Of a DNA stretch of 64,000 nt, positions 1 to 8,991 are shown one piece after another. The position numbers and the translations under genes are program-made. This DNA comes from an uncultured Pelagibacteraceae bacterium (GTDB lineage: Bacteria; Pseudomonadota; Alphaproteobacteria; Pelagibacterales; Pelagibacteraceae): the NCBI GenBank assembly GCA_902573235.1, contig CACGIZ010000003.1, forward strand, positions 18,324 to 82,323, read 5' to 3'. The notes beneath the pieces are model-generated. The model worked only from the letters and a program-made list of their open reading frames with translations. It searched no databases and was not told the DNA's origin. Position 1 is the stretch's first letter; the number at the start of each line of letters is the position of its first letter.

Positions 1-43
1 AAGTTAGTGTTTATGCGCTTTATATCATGTATTTAATAAAAAA

Positions 44-1744
44 TTAATAAAGTTTTTCTAAATCATCTTCATATCTTTCTAAAATCTTTTTTCTTTTTAA
101 TTTTAAAGTTGGTGTCAACATTCCATTTTCAATTGTAAATTCTTCTTTAATTAATTTAAATTTTTTAACTTTTTCTACTAAAGATAAACTTTTATTCAAT
201 TTTTCTAAATAATTTTCAATTTCTTTTTTATTTTCTTCAATTTCGCTAACAATTAAAGCAACTAAATAAGTTTTTTTATCTCCATAAACAAAGCTTTGTT
301 TAATTTTTTCATTTAAGCATAATAAATTTTCAATTTTAGATGGTGAAATATTATCACCACCGAGATTTACTATAATTTCTTTTTTTCTATCAGTAATTTT
401 CAAATTTCCATCCTCAGTAATCTCTCCTATATCCCCAGTGTGTAGCCAGCCATCTTTAATAATCTCATCTGTCTCTTTTTTCATATTCCAATAACCAAGC
501 ATTACATTTTCACCCTTAACTAAAATTTCACCATCCTCAGCAATCTTTACTTTGTTAGTCTTGAAGGGTAGCCCAACCGTTTCTATTTTGATTTTTCCAG
601 GAATATTACAACTCACAACAGGGGAAGTCTCTGTTAATCCATAACCTTGTAATGTTGGTAAACCTATAGAATTTAAAAATTCACCTATTTTTTTATCCAA
701 AGCACCTCCTCCAGATACGAAAGCTTTTAGTTTGCCACCAAACTGTTTTTTTACTTTTCTTCGAACTAATTTTTCGCAAAAAAAATCGACAAATTTTTCA
801 CTAAGATTAAGTTTTTCTTTATTTAAATTCTTAGTTCCAAGATAGATAGTACTTTCAATCAATTTTTTTTTAAAACCTTTTTGTTTAGAGAAATTTAGAG
901 AAATTTTGCTATATAAATTTTGATAAAATCTTGGAACAGCTGTCATAATGGTGGGTTTAGCAACCGCCATATTGGGTAATAGTTTTTCTAAACTTTCAGC
1001 ATAATAAACTTTTGCTCCTAATAATATTTGAACAAATTGGACAGTATGCTCATATGAATGAGATAATGGAAGCCAAGTTAAAAAAACTGGTTTTTCATTT
1101 TTAACTAATGAGTCTAAAATTTCTTGTGCTCCCTCACAATTTGATAAGATGCCCCCATGGCTTAACATTACTCCTTTCGGATTACCTGTTGTGCCTGATG
1201 TGTAGATTATACAAGCAAGATCTTTCCTAATTATTTCCTTATTATAATTGTTAAGAATATTCAACTTGTCTCGTTCAAAATTTTTTTCCACGATTGTTTT
1301 GATGCTTTCAATTTTTTGATCAAAATTTTCGAATGAAATAACTTTAGTTTCATTTGTTATATATTTTTTAATCTTCTTAAATTGAACATCATTAGAGATT
1401 ATGCATACTTTCGGTTTACAATCGTTAATTATATATTCATAATCTTTTTCTGAATATGTCGTAAATAACGGAACTGTTACACCACCTGCATTCATAATTG
1501 CTATGTCCGCAACAAGCCACTCGGGTCGATTTTCAGATAATAACACGCACCTATCTCCCTTAGACAAACATTTACTTAGATAATCAGAAAAGAAAAAAAT
1601 ATTATTTCTTACTTGCTCCCATGTTAAAAAATTATCATCGCTATTCTTTAACCATTTTAAAAATGGCTGATTTATAGATTCTTTTTTTTCTTTATACTTT
1701 TCAAAAAAAAGTTCTACTAAGCTATTAATATTATTCAATTCCAT
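44..1744 (-). CDS. AMP-forming acyl-CoA synthetase (long-chain fatty acid-CoA ligase type)
   Basis: Adenylates a carboxylic acid, probably a long-chain fatty acid, and transfers it to CoA. The 566-residue protein shows the full ANL-superfamily layout: P-loop YTSGTTGNPKG at residues 181-191, GYGLTETSP at 367-375, HTGDIG at 435-440, DRKKEIIVNLGGDNISP from 452, and a mobile C-terminal lobe with TPTLKLKRKK from 544 holding the expected catalytic lysine. There is no signal peptide, so it is cytoplasmic or membrane-peripheral. Its start lies 4 bp from the 3' end of a tRNA-Leu gene on the same strand, so it is probably read from the tRNA promoter or from one inside the tRNA. The family is certain; the chain-length preference is inferred. 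Confidence 0.9.
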   Translation of the reverse strand: MELNNINSLVELFFEKYKEKKESINQPFLKWLKNSDDNFLTWEQVRNNIFFFSDYLSKCLSKGDRCVLLSENRPEWLVADIAIMNAGGVTVPLFTTYSEKDYEYIINDCKPKVCIISNDVQFKKIKKYITNETKVISFENFDQKIESIKTIVEKNFERDKLNILNNYNKEIIRKDLACIIYTSGTTGNPKGVMLSHGGILSNCEGAQEILDSLVKNEKPVFLTWLPLSHSYEHTVQFVQILLGAKVYYAESLEKLLPNMAVAKPTIMTAVPRFYQNLYSKISLNFSKQKGFKKKLIESTIYLGTKNLNKEKLNLSEKFVDFFCEKLVRRKVKKQFGGKLKAFVSGGGALDKKIGEFLNSIGLPTLQGYGLTETSPVVSCNIPGKIKIETVGLPFKTNKVKIAEDGEILVKGENVMLGYWNMKKETDEIIKDGWLHTGDIGEITEDGNLKITDRKKEIIVNLGGDNISPSKIENLLCLNEKIKQSFVYGDKKTYLVALIVSEIEENKKEIENYLEKLNKSLSLVEKVKKFKLIKEEFTIENGMLTPTLKLKRKKILERYEDDLEKLY

Positions 1745-1748
1745 AACT

Positions 1749-1833
1749 TGGTGGGCGAAGAGAGAATCGAACTCTCACTTCTTACGAAACACGATTTTGA
1801 GTCGTGCGCGTCTACCAGTTCCGCCATTCGCCC
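1749..1833 (-). tRNA. tRNA-Leu (anticodon CAA)
   Basis: On the minus strand the 7-bp acceptor stem GGGCGAA/TTCGCCC pairs perfectly, followed by discriminator A and an encoded CCA. The D-arm begins with TGGCGGAACTGGTAGACGC. The anticodon stem CACGA/TCGTG encloses loop CTCAAAA, so the anticodon is CAA, reading UUG. A long variable arm (type II tRNA) and a T-arm GAGAG-TTCGATT-CTCTC complete it. The long variable arm and the anticodon both indicate leucine. It is the only tRNA gene I can see in the window. Confidence 0.96.
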
Positions 1834-1892
1834 ATAATTGTTTATTAATTAATTAAATAGTATAAGAACTAAAATTATATTAAAACCAAAAA

Positions 1893-2498
1893 ATGTTTAA
1901 CAATCTGTATAAAAAGTGTTTAGATCTAGCAGCACATAAAAGTTCCAAATATTATTTAGCATTAGTTTCATTTATTGAAAGTTCCTTTTTCCCAATTCCT
2001 CCTGATGTAATGATAGTACCTATGGTGATCTCAAAAAAAAATGATTTTATAAAAATTTTTCTAATCGCAACAATATTTTCTGTATTAGGTGGTGTAATGG
2101 GTTATTTTCTAGGAGCTTTTTTTTTCGATGTCGGTATGCAAATAATGAATTTTTATGGATATGAAAATAAACTAATTGAACTTAAAAATAATTTAATAAG
2201 TAGCAGTGGTTTTTACGCTTGGTTAAGCATACTTTTTCTAGCTGGTTTTACTCCTTTACCTTACAAAGTTTTTACAATAGCTAGTGGTTTAATAGGTTTT
2301 AATATTTTAGTTTTCATTTTTATAAGCCTAATCTCTAGAGGATTCCGGTTTTTTTTAGTGTCCTATCTTTCATTCAAACTTGGACATCTTTTTACAGAAT
2401 TTATGGAGCAACATAGTTCTAAATGGTTTACAATTATTGGAATATTAATTGTTATAATTGGAATAATAATTTATCTAATTTTTAAGTCAGATGTATAA
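1893..2498 (+). CDS. DedA/YqaA-family inner-membrane protein (VTT domain)
   Basis: A 201-residue polytopic membrane protein of the DedA/SNARE-associated family, closest to the short YqaA type. Visible features are an N-terminal segment ending in FFPIPPDVMIVPM, a glycine-rich helix GGVMGYFLGAFFFDVG, the conserved AGFTPLPYKVFTIASGL re-entrant segment, and a hydrophobic C-terminal helix. DedA proteins support membrane homeostasis and are proposed to flip lipids; the substrate here cannot be read from sequence. Its last 8 bases overlap the start of dsbB, and Coq7 follows with another overlap, so the three are probably one operon. Confidence 0.8.
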   Translation: MFNNLYKKCLDLAAHKSSKYYLALVSFIESSFFPIPPDVMIVPMVISKKNDFIKIFLIATIFSVLGGVMGYFLGAFFFDVGMQIMNFYGYENKLIELKNNLISSSGFYAWLSILFLAGFTPLPYKVFTIASGLIGFNILVFIFISLISRGFRFFLVSYLSFKLGHLFTEFMEQHSSKWFTIIGILIVIIGIIIYLIFKSDV

Positions 2499-2985
2499 TT
2501 TAAAAATAGATACATATTTTAAGATAATTTTTACTATCAGCTTATTTTCCATCATTGCGGCTTTTTTTATTGAATATGTTTTAGGACACCAGCCTTGTAA
2601 TCTATGCCTTATGCAAAGAATACCATATGGATTAAGTATATTTTTAATAATTTTAAATTATTTATTAAAAAAAAATGAGCAATTTATGATTTTATTATTG
2701 ATTTTAATATTTTCTTTTTCTTTCTTAATATCTTTTTACCACTTTGGAATTGAGCAAGGTTTTTTTAGAGAGTCTAGTGTTTGCGGTTTAAATAGCACAT
2801 CTGAAATAATTTCAAAAGAGGAGATACTAAAACAATTAAATGAAAAAAATATTAGTTGTAAAGATGTGACATTTAGAGTTTTTGGATTATCCCTAACTAC
2901 CTTTAATATAGTAACAAGTTTATTTTTAAGTATTTTATTAATCAGTATGTTTAGAAATTATGACAAATTTAAAAAACAAAGTTGA
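2491..2985 (+). CDS. dsbB: Disulfide bond formation protein DsbB
   Basis: Inner-membrane quinone reductase that reoxidises the periplasmic thiol oxidase DsbA. The 164-residue protein has the four-helix layout. The first periplasmic loop carries CNLC (Cys36, Cys39) followed by MQRIPYG, and the second loop carries Cys98 and Cys123, the spacing expected for the E. coli C104/C130 pair. It overlaps the DedA-like gene upstream by 8 bp and the coq7 start downstream by 26 bp, implying translational coupling. Co-transcription with a ubiquinone biosynthesis gene is fitting because DsbB passes electrons to ubiquinone. No dsbA is visible in the window. Confidence 0.92.
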   Translation: MYNLKIDTYFKIIFTISLFSIIAAFFIEYVLGHQPCNLCLMQRIPYGLSIFLIILNYLLKKNEQFMILLLILIFSFSFLISFYHFGIEQGFFRESSVCGLNSTSEIISKEEILKQLNEKNISCKDVTFRVFGLSLTTFNIVTSLFLSILLISMFRNYDKFKKQS

Positions 2986-3490
2986 AGAATTTATAAGAGT
3001 TGATCACGCTGGTGAAAGAGGGGCAGTAAAAATTTATGAGGGTCAATTATTAGCATTGAATACTTTAGTAAAAGACGAAAATCTCAAAAAAACTATCGAA
3101 GAAATGAGAGTTCATGAAAAAGAACATTGTGAATTTTTTGAAAAAGAAATCAAAAAAAGAAAAATTAAACCTACTAAATTTCTTCCGCTTTGGGATTTAT
3201 TAGGTGTGGGTTTAGGGTTTGGTTCAACAATCTTAGGAAAAAAAGCTGCAATGCTATGTACAGCTTCGGTAGAAGAAGTAATAGATGAACATTATCAAAA
3301 TCAAATCAATCAACTTGGTTATGATGAAAAGAATTTGAAAAAAAAAATTATTAAATTTAGACAAGATGAATTAGATCATAAAGATATTGCTTATGAAAAA
3401 GGGGCTACCAAAAAAGGTTTGTACTCTATTATGGATAAAATAATTAAAGCAGGATCAAAATTAGCAATAAATATCTCTGAAAAAATTTAA
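2960..3490 (+). CDS. coq7: Demethoxyubiquinol hydroxylase Coq7 (UbiF-type di-iron enzyme)
   Basis: Di-iron monooxygenase for a late hydroxylation step in ubiquinone synthesis, peripheral to the inner membrane. The 176-residue protein shows the duplicated ligand pattern of the family: Glu19 in HAGERGA, ExxH at Glu53/His56, a glutamate in SVEEVIDEHY (about 106), and ExxH at Glu137/His140. The start chosen lies inside dsbB; it gives the usual N-terminus, with the RVDHAGERGA motif at residues 13-22. Other ubiquinone genes (ubiE, ubiB) lie about 10 kb away in the window. Its stop is 2 bp from the stop of the convergent HNH gene. Confidence 0.93.
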   Translation: MTNLKNKVEEFIRVDHAGERGAVKIYEGQLLALNTLVKDENLKKTIEEMRVHEKEHCEFFEKEIKKRKIKPTKFLPLWDLLGVGLGFGSTILGKKAAMLCTASVEEVIDEHYQNQINQLGYDEKNLKKKIIKFRQDELDHKDIAYEKGATKKGLYSIMDKIIKAGSKLAINISEKI

Positions 3491-3492
3491 TT

Positions 3493-4062
3493 TTAAGCTT
3501 GTAATTCTACATCCCAATATAAATAATCCATCCAACTTTTGTGTAAATAATTTGGAGGAAAATTTTTTCCGTTTCGATGAAGATCTTCAGTAGACGGTTG
3601 ATAAGGATATTGGTTTAACTTCATTCCAGATAATTTTAATAACTTACCACCTTTTTTTACGTTACAAGCTGAGCAAGCTGTAACAACATTATCCCAATTA
3701 GTTTCACCGCCCTTAGATCTTGGTAGTAAATGATCAAATGTTAACTCTTCTCTACTACCACAATATTGACATGAAAATTTATCTCTTAAGAAAACATTAA
3801 ATCTCGTAAAACTTGGCTTTGATTGTGGAACAATATAATCTTTTAAAGCTATCACGCTTGGTAATTTCATATTAAAAGATGGACTTCTAACTACTCTTTC
3901 ATAGTTACTAACTATAACCACCCTATCTAAAAAAACAGATTTCACCGTATCTTGCCATGACCATAATGATAAAGGATAATAACTTAGAGGTCTATAATCT
4001 GCATTTAATACTAATGCGGGGCATTTCTCTAAAGAGACATTTTGTTCGATAAAGCTATTCAT
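3493..4062 (-). CDS. HNH endonuclease family protein
   Basis: A 189-residue protein with a C-terminal HNH nuclease fold: a zinc knuckle CQYCG, then FDHLLPRSKGG, then NWDNVVTACSACNVKKGG, which together give the HNH metal site and the second Cys pair. The N-terminal half (residues 1-90) has LVLNADYRPLSYYPLSLWSW, typical of a widespread stand-alone HNH family conserved on alphaproteobacterial and cyanobacterial chromosomes. No toxin, phage or restriction partner is adjacent, so a housekeeping nucleic-acid role is more likely than defence. The biological substrate is unknown. Confidence 0.85.
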   Translation of the reverse strand: MNSFIEQNVSLEKCPALVLNADYRPLSYYPLSLWSWQDTVKSVFLDRVVIVSNYERVVRSPSFNMKLPSVIALKDYIVPQSKPSFTRFNVFLRDKFSCQYCGSREELTFDHLLPRSKGGETNWDNVVTACSACNVKKGGKLLKLSGMKLNQYPYQPSTEDLHRNGKNFPPNYLHKSWMDYLYWDVELQA

Positions 4063-4110
4063 AATTAAATTTTAACTTAAATAAAAAATTATTTCAACAC
4101 TAAGCAATTA

Positions 4111-4761
4111 TTATATTTTTTTCAAAATATAATTTAATGCAAGACTAGATGCCTCAATAGGAATATGATGGTCACAATTTTTAATAAGATGTGTCTCTAT
4201 TTCTACATTATTTCTAATAAAAAAATCTTTAGCTTCCAACATAAAGTGAGGTGAGACAACTTGGTCAGAATCGCCATGTATCAGTAAAGTGTTAGTCGAA
4301 ACTTTTTTTCTATTTAGAAGATTCTCTTGATCTATTATTTTTCCGGAAAATCCTATTATACAATTGTATTCATCCTCTGATGTAAGGCCTAAATTTATAG
4401 ACATCATACAACCCTGACTAAATCCTGATAATATAATTTTTTTATTTTCTAAGTTGAATTTTGTTTTTATTTCACTAATAAACTTAATTAGTTTTTTTTC
4501 AGCATTAATAGATTGTTCTAAAATATATTTTGGATCATCCTTAGTTAAGTCAAACCATTGAAAACCAGATGGATTAATGGAACATTTTTCATGACCATTC
4601 GGACAAATAAAAATCGTATTTGGCAAATGTCTTTTCCAATTTAATGACAACATACTTATATCTTTTCCATCACCTCCATAACCATGAAGTAAAATAATTG
4701 CATTTTTAATATTCGCTTTATCCTCAGGGTAGATAATGGTTGAATCTAGACAAAATGTCAT
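4111..4761 (-). CDS. Carboxylesterase/phospholipase, alpha/beta hydrolase (YpfH type)
   Basis: A 216-residue cytosolic serine hydrolase of the phospholipase/carboxylesterase family. The oxyanion-hole region LLHGYGGDG is at residues 25-33 and the nucleophile elbow GFSQGC places Ser115. Asp166 in HGDSDQVV and a histidine in NCDHHIP (198/199) complete the triad. No signal peptide is present. Substrates of this family are short acyl esters or acyl-proteins; which one is used here is unknown. It is transcribed divergently from the HIG1 gene across a 49-bp gap that must hold both promoters. Confidence 0.85.
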   Translation of the reverse strand: MTFCLDSTIIYPEDKANIKNAIILLHGYGGDGKDISMLSLNWKRHLPNTIFICPNGHEKCSINPSGFQWFDLTKDDPKYILEQSINAEKKLIKFISEIKTKFNLENKKIILSGFSQGCMMSINLGLTSEDEYNCIIGFSGKIIDQENLLNRKKVSTNTLLIHGDSDQVVSPHFMLEAKDFFIRNNVEIETHLIKNCDHHIPIEASSLALNYILKKI

Positions 4762-4810
4762 ACTTAATTAATTATGTTTTTTTATTTTTAAAACACCTTA
4801 CAATACAATT

Positions 4811-5014
4811 ATGATTTCCGGAATATTACTAAAAGTTTTATCGATCGCTTTATTACTTGCGGTCGGTATAGTGCTGATCCTGGGAATTGGTACTTTGTTC
4901 AAAGGTGGAGAAACAAGTAAAAAGTATTCTAACAAATTAATGCAATTGAGAGTTTTATTACAATTTATAGCAATTATAGCCTTAGTTGGTTTTGCATACT
5001 TTTTTAAAAATTAA
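4811..5014 (+). CDS. Small HIG1-domain (twin transmembrane) protein
   Basis: A 67-residue protein with two hydrophobic helices (about residues 4-28 and 46-65) joined by a short polar loop LFKGGETSKKYSNKLMQLR. This is the bacterial HIG1-domain layout; in mitochondria and some alphaproteobacteria related proteins associate with cytochrome c oxidase or respiratory supercomplexes. The QLRVLLQ segment starting helix 2 is characteristic. No oxidase gene is nearby. Its stop codon shares the four bases TTAA with the stop of the convergent TlpA-like gene. Confidence 0.75.
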   Translation: MISGILLKVLSIALLLAVGIVLILGIGTLFKGGETSKKYSNKLMQLRVLLQFIAIIALVGFAYFFKN

Positions 5015-5520
5015 TTATATTTGTTTAACCATTTTATAAATTTTTCATCTTTAAAATCAACCGAACCAATAATTCTTGCAAATTCTAATCCATCTTTATT
5101 AATTAAAATAGTTGTTGGAATCCCTCTAAGCTGTAATTCTTTTGGTAAATTTATTGATGAAATAAAATAAATTTCCAAATTTTTTATTGAAAGATCTTCA
5201 AAAAAATTTTGAGTTTTTTTTAAATTTTCTTGGCCAATATTTATTGGAAAAATTTTTAAATTATTCAATTTTTCATTACTTTGTAGTTGATCTAAAGAGG
5301 GCATTTCTTCTTTGCACGGAGCACACCAGGTTGCCCAAAAATTCAATAAAACTAAATTACCTTTATAATCATCTAAGTTTAATTCATCATTTTTCGTGTT
5401 TAAAAAGGTTATAGCATCATACTTTTTCAGCTTATCGTAAATAACAAGGTTCTTAATTTCAATAGTTTCATCTGCAACAGAATTTGATATTAAAAAAATA
5501 AATATTATTAAAAATCTCAT
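5011..5520 (-). CDS. TlpA-like periplasmic thioredoxin-fold protein
   Basis: A 169-residue secreted thiol-disulfide protein. Residues 1-16 form a signal peptide (MRFLIIFIFLISNSVA). The thioredoxin active site WCAPCKEE places Cys66 and Cys69, and the cis-Pro loop is in LRGIPTTILINKDG. TlpA/ResA proteins act as reductants in cytochrome c or oxidase maturation; the adjacent HIG1-domain gene makes a respiratory role plausible, but that is context only. It is divergent from argH with only 24 bp between the start codons, so its promoter must reach into argH or overlap the argH promoter. Confidence 0.88.
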   Translation of the reverse strand: MRFLIIFIFLISNSVADETIEIKNLVIYDKLKKYDAITFLNTKNDELNLDDYKGNLVLLNFWATWCAPCKEEMPSLDQLQSNEKLNNLKIFPINIGQENLKKTQNFFEDLSIKNLEIYFISSINLPKELQLRGIPTTILINKDGLEFARIIGSVDFKDEKFIKWLNKYN

Positions 5521-5544
5521 ATTAAAAAGGTATAATTAATTATC

Positions 5545-6939
5545 ATGGTAAAAAATAAAAACAACCGGACAATATGGGGAAATAGAATTAAGAATAAAAA
5601 TTCTTCCTTTTTTCAAAAAATTTCAACTTCAATTGATATCGATAAAAGACTTTATGAGGAAGATATAACAGGATCTATTGTTCATACAGAAATGCTTTTC
5701 AAACAAAGAATAATATCTTTTAAAACAAAAAATAAAATTATTTATGGTTTAAACAAAATTAAAAAAGAAATTTCTAATAAAAAATTTGAATTCAGTAAAA
5801 AATATGAAGACATACACATGAATATTGAAAAAAGACTTTTTGAAATAATTGGAGAAGAAGCTGGATTTGTTCATACTGGAAGATCAAGAAATGATCAAGT
5901 AATCACTGATTTAAAAATTTGGATGAGATCAGCAATAATAGATATTAATTCAAATATTGATAGAATAATTAAAAGCTCTTTAAAATTGGCAGAAAAAAAT
6001 ATTTATACAGTTATGCCTGGTTTTACTCATTTAAAAAATGCTCAACCAATTTCTTTTGCCCATTATTTGATGGCATATGTTGAGATGTTTTATCGAGATA
6101 AGAATAGATTCAAAAATAGTTTAGAGATTTTAAATGAAAATCCTTTAGGTGTCGCTGCATTAGCAGGAACATCGTTTAATATTGATAGAAACTATACAAC
6201 TAAAAAACTTGGATTTAAAAAACCAACTAATAATTCCATTGATACCGTTTCAGATCGAGATTTTGTTTTAGATTTTTTATATAACATTTCAGTTTGCTCA
6301 ATGCATATCTCAAGAATTTCTGAAGAACTAATAATTTGGAACTCTGAAGGTTTTAATTTGATAAATTTGTCTGATAAAGTTGTGACTGGTTCATCAATAA
6401 TGCCTCAAAAAAAAAATCCAGACTATTTAGAGTTTTTAAGAGGCAAATCTGGAAGTACTTTTGGAAATTTAATTTCTATGCTCACAATATTGAAAGGCTT
6501 GCCTTTGTCATATTTCAAAGACTTACAAGATGATAAGGAAATTGTATTCAAATCAAAAGATACACTAATTAACTCTCTCAAAATATTTGATCAAATTCTT
6601 AAAAACTTATATCCAAATAAAAAGAGGATGCTTCAACTTGCAAGCTCAGGTTATATAACAGCAACAGATTTAGCTGATCATCTTGTTAAACAGCATTCAA
6701 TGCCATTTAGAAAAGCTTATCAAAAAACAACAGCGATAGTAAATTTTGCTGAAAAAAAAAATAAACAACTTAATGAGTTAACACTGGATGAATTTAGAAA
6801 ATTTGAACCAAAATTAACAAATGACGTATTTTATGTTTTAAATTTAGAATATTCTATTAAATCTAAAAAATCTTATGGTGGTACTTCTTTTGATAATGTC
6901 AAAAAAATGATATTGAAATATAAGAGACATAATGATTAA
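5545..6939 (+). CDS. argH: Argininosuccinate lyase
   Basis: Last step of arginine synthesis: cleaves argininosuccinate to arginine and fumarate in the cytosol. The 464-residue protein has the fumarase/aspartase-superfamily signature GSSIMPQKKNPD at 282-293, HTGRSRND at 110-117, and GFTHLKNAQP around His162, the second histidine of the active site. Length matches the family. It overlaps the start of the lptM gene by 8 bp, and the block argH-lptM-lysA is a gene order seen widely in Proteobacteria. The N-terminus has a Lys/Asn-rich extension of about 8 residues before the conserved WGNR. Confidence 0.97.
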   Translation: MVKNKNNRTIWGNRIKNKNSSFFQKISTSIDIDKRLYEEDITGSIVHTEMLFKQRIISFKTKNKIIYGLNKIKKEISNKKFEFSKKYEDIHMNIEKRLFEIIGEEAGFVHTGRSRNDQVITDLKIWMRSAIIDINSNIDRIIKSSLKLAEKNIYTVMPGFTHLKNAQPISFAHYLMAYVEMFYRDKNRFKNSLEILNENPLGVAALAGTSFNIDRNYTTKKLGFKKPTNNSIDTVSDRDFVLDFLYNISVCSMHISRISEELIIWNSEGFNLINLSDKVVTGSSIMPQKKNPDYLEFLRGKSGSTFGNLISMLTILKGLPLSYFKDLQDDKEIVFKSKDTLINSLKIFDQILKNLYPNKKRMLQLASSGYITATDLADHLVKQHSMPFRKAYQKTTAIVNFAEKKNKQLNELTLDEFRKFEPKLTNDVFYVLNLEYSIKSKKSYGGTSFDNVKKMILKYKRHND

Positions 6940-7063
6940 AAATTTATTATTATTTTGTGCTGTAATTTTTATAATTTCTTCTTGTGGAAAAAAGGGAGAT
7001 CCTTTTTACAAGGATCCTGAAACAAAATCAAAAAATTACATTCACAATGTGAAAATCATTTAA
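6932..7063 (+). CDS. lptM: Small lipoprotein LptM-like (YifL family)
   Basis: A 43-residue lipoprotein in the gap between argH and lysA. Residues 1-17 are a short signal with lipobox ISSC at 16-19, giving a mature N-terminus Cys-Gly-Lys-Lys-Gly-Asp-Pro, close to the CGxKGP start of LptM. LptM assists oxidative maturation of the LPS translocon LptD in E. coli. The start overlaps the end of argH and the stop overlaps the lysA start as TAATG, so translation of all three is coupled. Identification rests on the CGKKGDP motif and on the argH-lptM-lysA position; the rest is too short to judge. Confidence 0.75.
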   Translation: MIKNLLLFCAVIFIISSCGKKGDPFYKDPETKSKNYIHNVKII

Positions 7064-8277
7064 TGATATATATTAATAAAAAACTTCGAATTGAGAATAT
7101 AAACTTAGTAAATATAGCGAAAAAATATGGAACGCCTGCATATTGTTATTCTTATAATCAACTGAAAGATAATATTAGTAGTTTCAAGAGAAATTTTGCA
7201 TCTTTTTCACCAATAATTTGTTTTGCAGTTAAATCAAACACTAATTTAAGATTATTAAAAGAAATAAAAAAATTTGGATTAGGTGCAGATGTAGTATCAC
7301 AAGGTGAATTGATGATGGCAATCAAGGCTGGTATTAATCCAAAAAAAATTGTTTTTTCTGGCGTAGGTAAATCAACAAGTGAGATTACATATGCAATAGA
7401 TAAAAGAATATTATTGCTAAATGCTGAATCAATGAGTGAAATCAAAAAGATTGATAAAATTGCAAGGTCAAAAAATAGAAAAGTTAAAGTTGGATTGAGA
7501 TTAAATCCAAATACTGATGCAAAGACTTTAAGTCAAATATCTACAGGAAAAAAAGAAAACAAATTTGGTGTTAATGAAAAAACATTTATTGAACTAGTAA
7601 AATATTGTAAAAATTCAAAAAACCTAGATTTGCAATGCCTTAGTGTTCATATCGGAAGTCAAATTTTAAATTATAGACCATATGAAAAAATGCTAAAGGT
7701 AATCGATAAAATTATTTCTAAAGTTAATTATAAATTTGAATTTATAGATCTTGGAGGAGGTATGGGAATATCATATACTGACAAAACTAAACAACTAAAT
7801 TATAGAAAATATAACATCGCTATAAAAAAATTCCTAAAAAAACATAATTCGAAAATAATATTTGAGCCTGGTAGATCTATAATTGGAAATGTTGGAACCT
7901 TAATTTCTAGAATAATTTACATAAAACGAAATGAGAAAAAAAATTTTATTATTTTGGATGCTGGTATGAACGACTTGATAAGACCAGCTTTATACGGAGC
8001 TTTTCATAATATAGTTCCAACAATACGAAAACAAAGAAAAGTAAAAAAAATAACTGAGTTTGTGGGACCTATCTGTGAAAGTACAGACAAATTTTTATCA
8101 TTAAAAAAATTTCAAGAATTAAATGAAAATGATATTATAGCAATATGTGATGTTGGTGCATATGGTATGTCTTTGAGTTCTAATTATAATTTAAGACCAA
8201 AACCTATAGAATTATTAATTGAAGGATCAAAAATAAAAGTTATAAGAAAAAGACAAAAATATACAGATTTTATTTAG
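7063..8277 (+). CDS. lysA: Diaminopimelate decarboxylase
   Basis: PLP enzyme that decarboxylates meso-diaminopimelate to lysine, the last step of lysine synthesis. The 404-residue alanine-racemase-fold protein has the PLP lysine in CFAVKSN (Lys57), the HIGSQI segment, the glycine-rich phosphate-binding loop DLGGGMGISY, EPGRSIIGN, and the catalytic cysteine motif VGPICESTD with a later GAYGMSLSSNYN. The start overlaps the LptM-like gene (TAATG). dapB, an earlier enzyme of the same pathway, lies near 53.5 kb. Length and motifs are normal. Confidence 0.97.
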   Translation: MIYINKKLRIENINLVNIAKKYGTPAYCYSYNQLKDNISSFKRNFASFSPIICFAVKSNTNLRLLKEIKKFGLGADVVSQGELMMAIKAGINPKKIVFSGVGKSTSEITYAIDKRILLLNAESMSEIKKIDKIARSKNRKVKVGLRLNPNTDAKTLSQISTGKKENKFGVNEKTFIELVKYCKNSKNLDLQCLSVHIGSQILNYRPYEKMLKVIDKIISKVNYKFEFIDLGGGMGISYTDKTKQLNYRKYNIAIKKFLKKHNSKIIFEPGRSIIGNVGTLISRIIYIKRNEKKNFIILDAGMNDLIRPALYGAFHNIVPTIRKQRKVKKITEFVGPICESTDKFLSLKKFQELNENDIIAICDVGAYGMSLSSNYNLRPKPIELLIEGSKIKVIRKRQKYTDFI

Positions 8278-8289
8278 CTTTCATCAATA

Positions 8290-8991
8290 ATGATTAAAAA
8301 CTTTATATTTTCATTTTTCTTTTTTTTAGGAATAATAATTATTTCTTTAGTTTTTTTACCTACTTTATTTTTACCAAATAAAATTGTTCTTTTTGGAGGT
8401 AAATTAATGGGGTATTGGGCTGGATTTTGTTTAAAATTTTTTTTATCTACAAAAATTTTTATTAAAGGAAAAGAAAATATTATATCAAATAGTAAATTTT
8501 TTATTGCCTCTTCTCATCAATCTATGTTTGAAACATTCTACCTTCAAACAATTTTTAATTCACCAATTTTCATTTTAAAAAAAGAATTACTTCAAATCCC
8601 GCTTTTTGGTTGGTATTTAAAAAAAATTGGATCTATTTCTATTAAAAGAAATAAGGTTACAAAAGATAACTTAGGTTTTTTCGATGATATTTCTAAGTTA
8701 GTCTCAAAATCAAACCGACCAATCATTATTTTTCCTCAAGGCACTAGGGTTTTACCAACCGAAAGACCAGAATTTAAAAAAGGCGTATCAAGAATTTATG
8801 AAGAATTAAGTATTTCTTGCCAACCAATTGCTATCAACTCGGGTTATGTGTGGCCAAAAATTGGTTCAAAATCGAGCAATAAAACAATTACAATTTCAAT
8901 TCTTAAACCAATTTCAGCTGGTCTTAAAAAAGAAGAATTTTTAAAGATTTTGAAGAATAATATTTATTCTGAACTTGATAACATAAATTAA
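8290..8991 (+). CDS. plsC: 1-acyl-sn-glycerol-3-phosphate acyltransferase
   Basis: Acylates lysophosphatidic acid to phosphatidic acid at the inner membrane. The 233-residue protein has an N-terminal membrane anchor (about 5-30), the catalytic HxxxxE/D box as HQSMFE (His76 to Glu81; Glu instead of the more common Asp), and FPQGTR at 148-153 for glycerol-phosphate binding. A lysA-plsC link suggests the end of the argH operon. The stop codon overlaps the dnaN stop on the other strand (shared TTAA), leaving no space for a terminator between them. Confidence 0.9.
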   Translation: MIKNFIFSFFFFLGIIIISLVFLPTLFLPNKIVLFGGKLMGYWAGFCLKFFLSTKIFIKGKENIISNSKFFIASSHQSMFETFYLQTIFNSPIFILKKELLQIPLFGWYLKKIGSISIKRNKVTKDNLGFFDDISKLVSKSNRPIIIFPQGTRVLPTERPEFKKGVSRIYEELSISCQPIAINSGYVWPKIGSKSSNKTITISILKPISAGLKKEEFLKILKNNIYSELDNIN

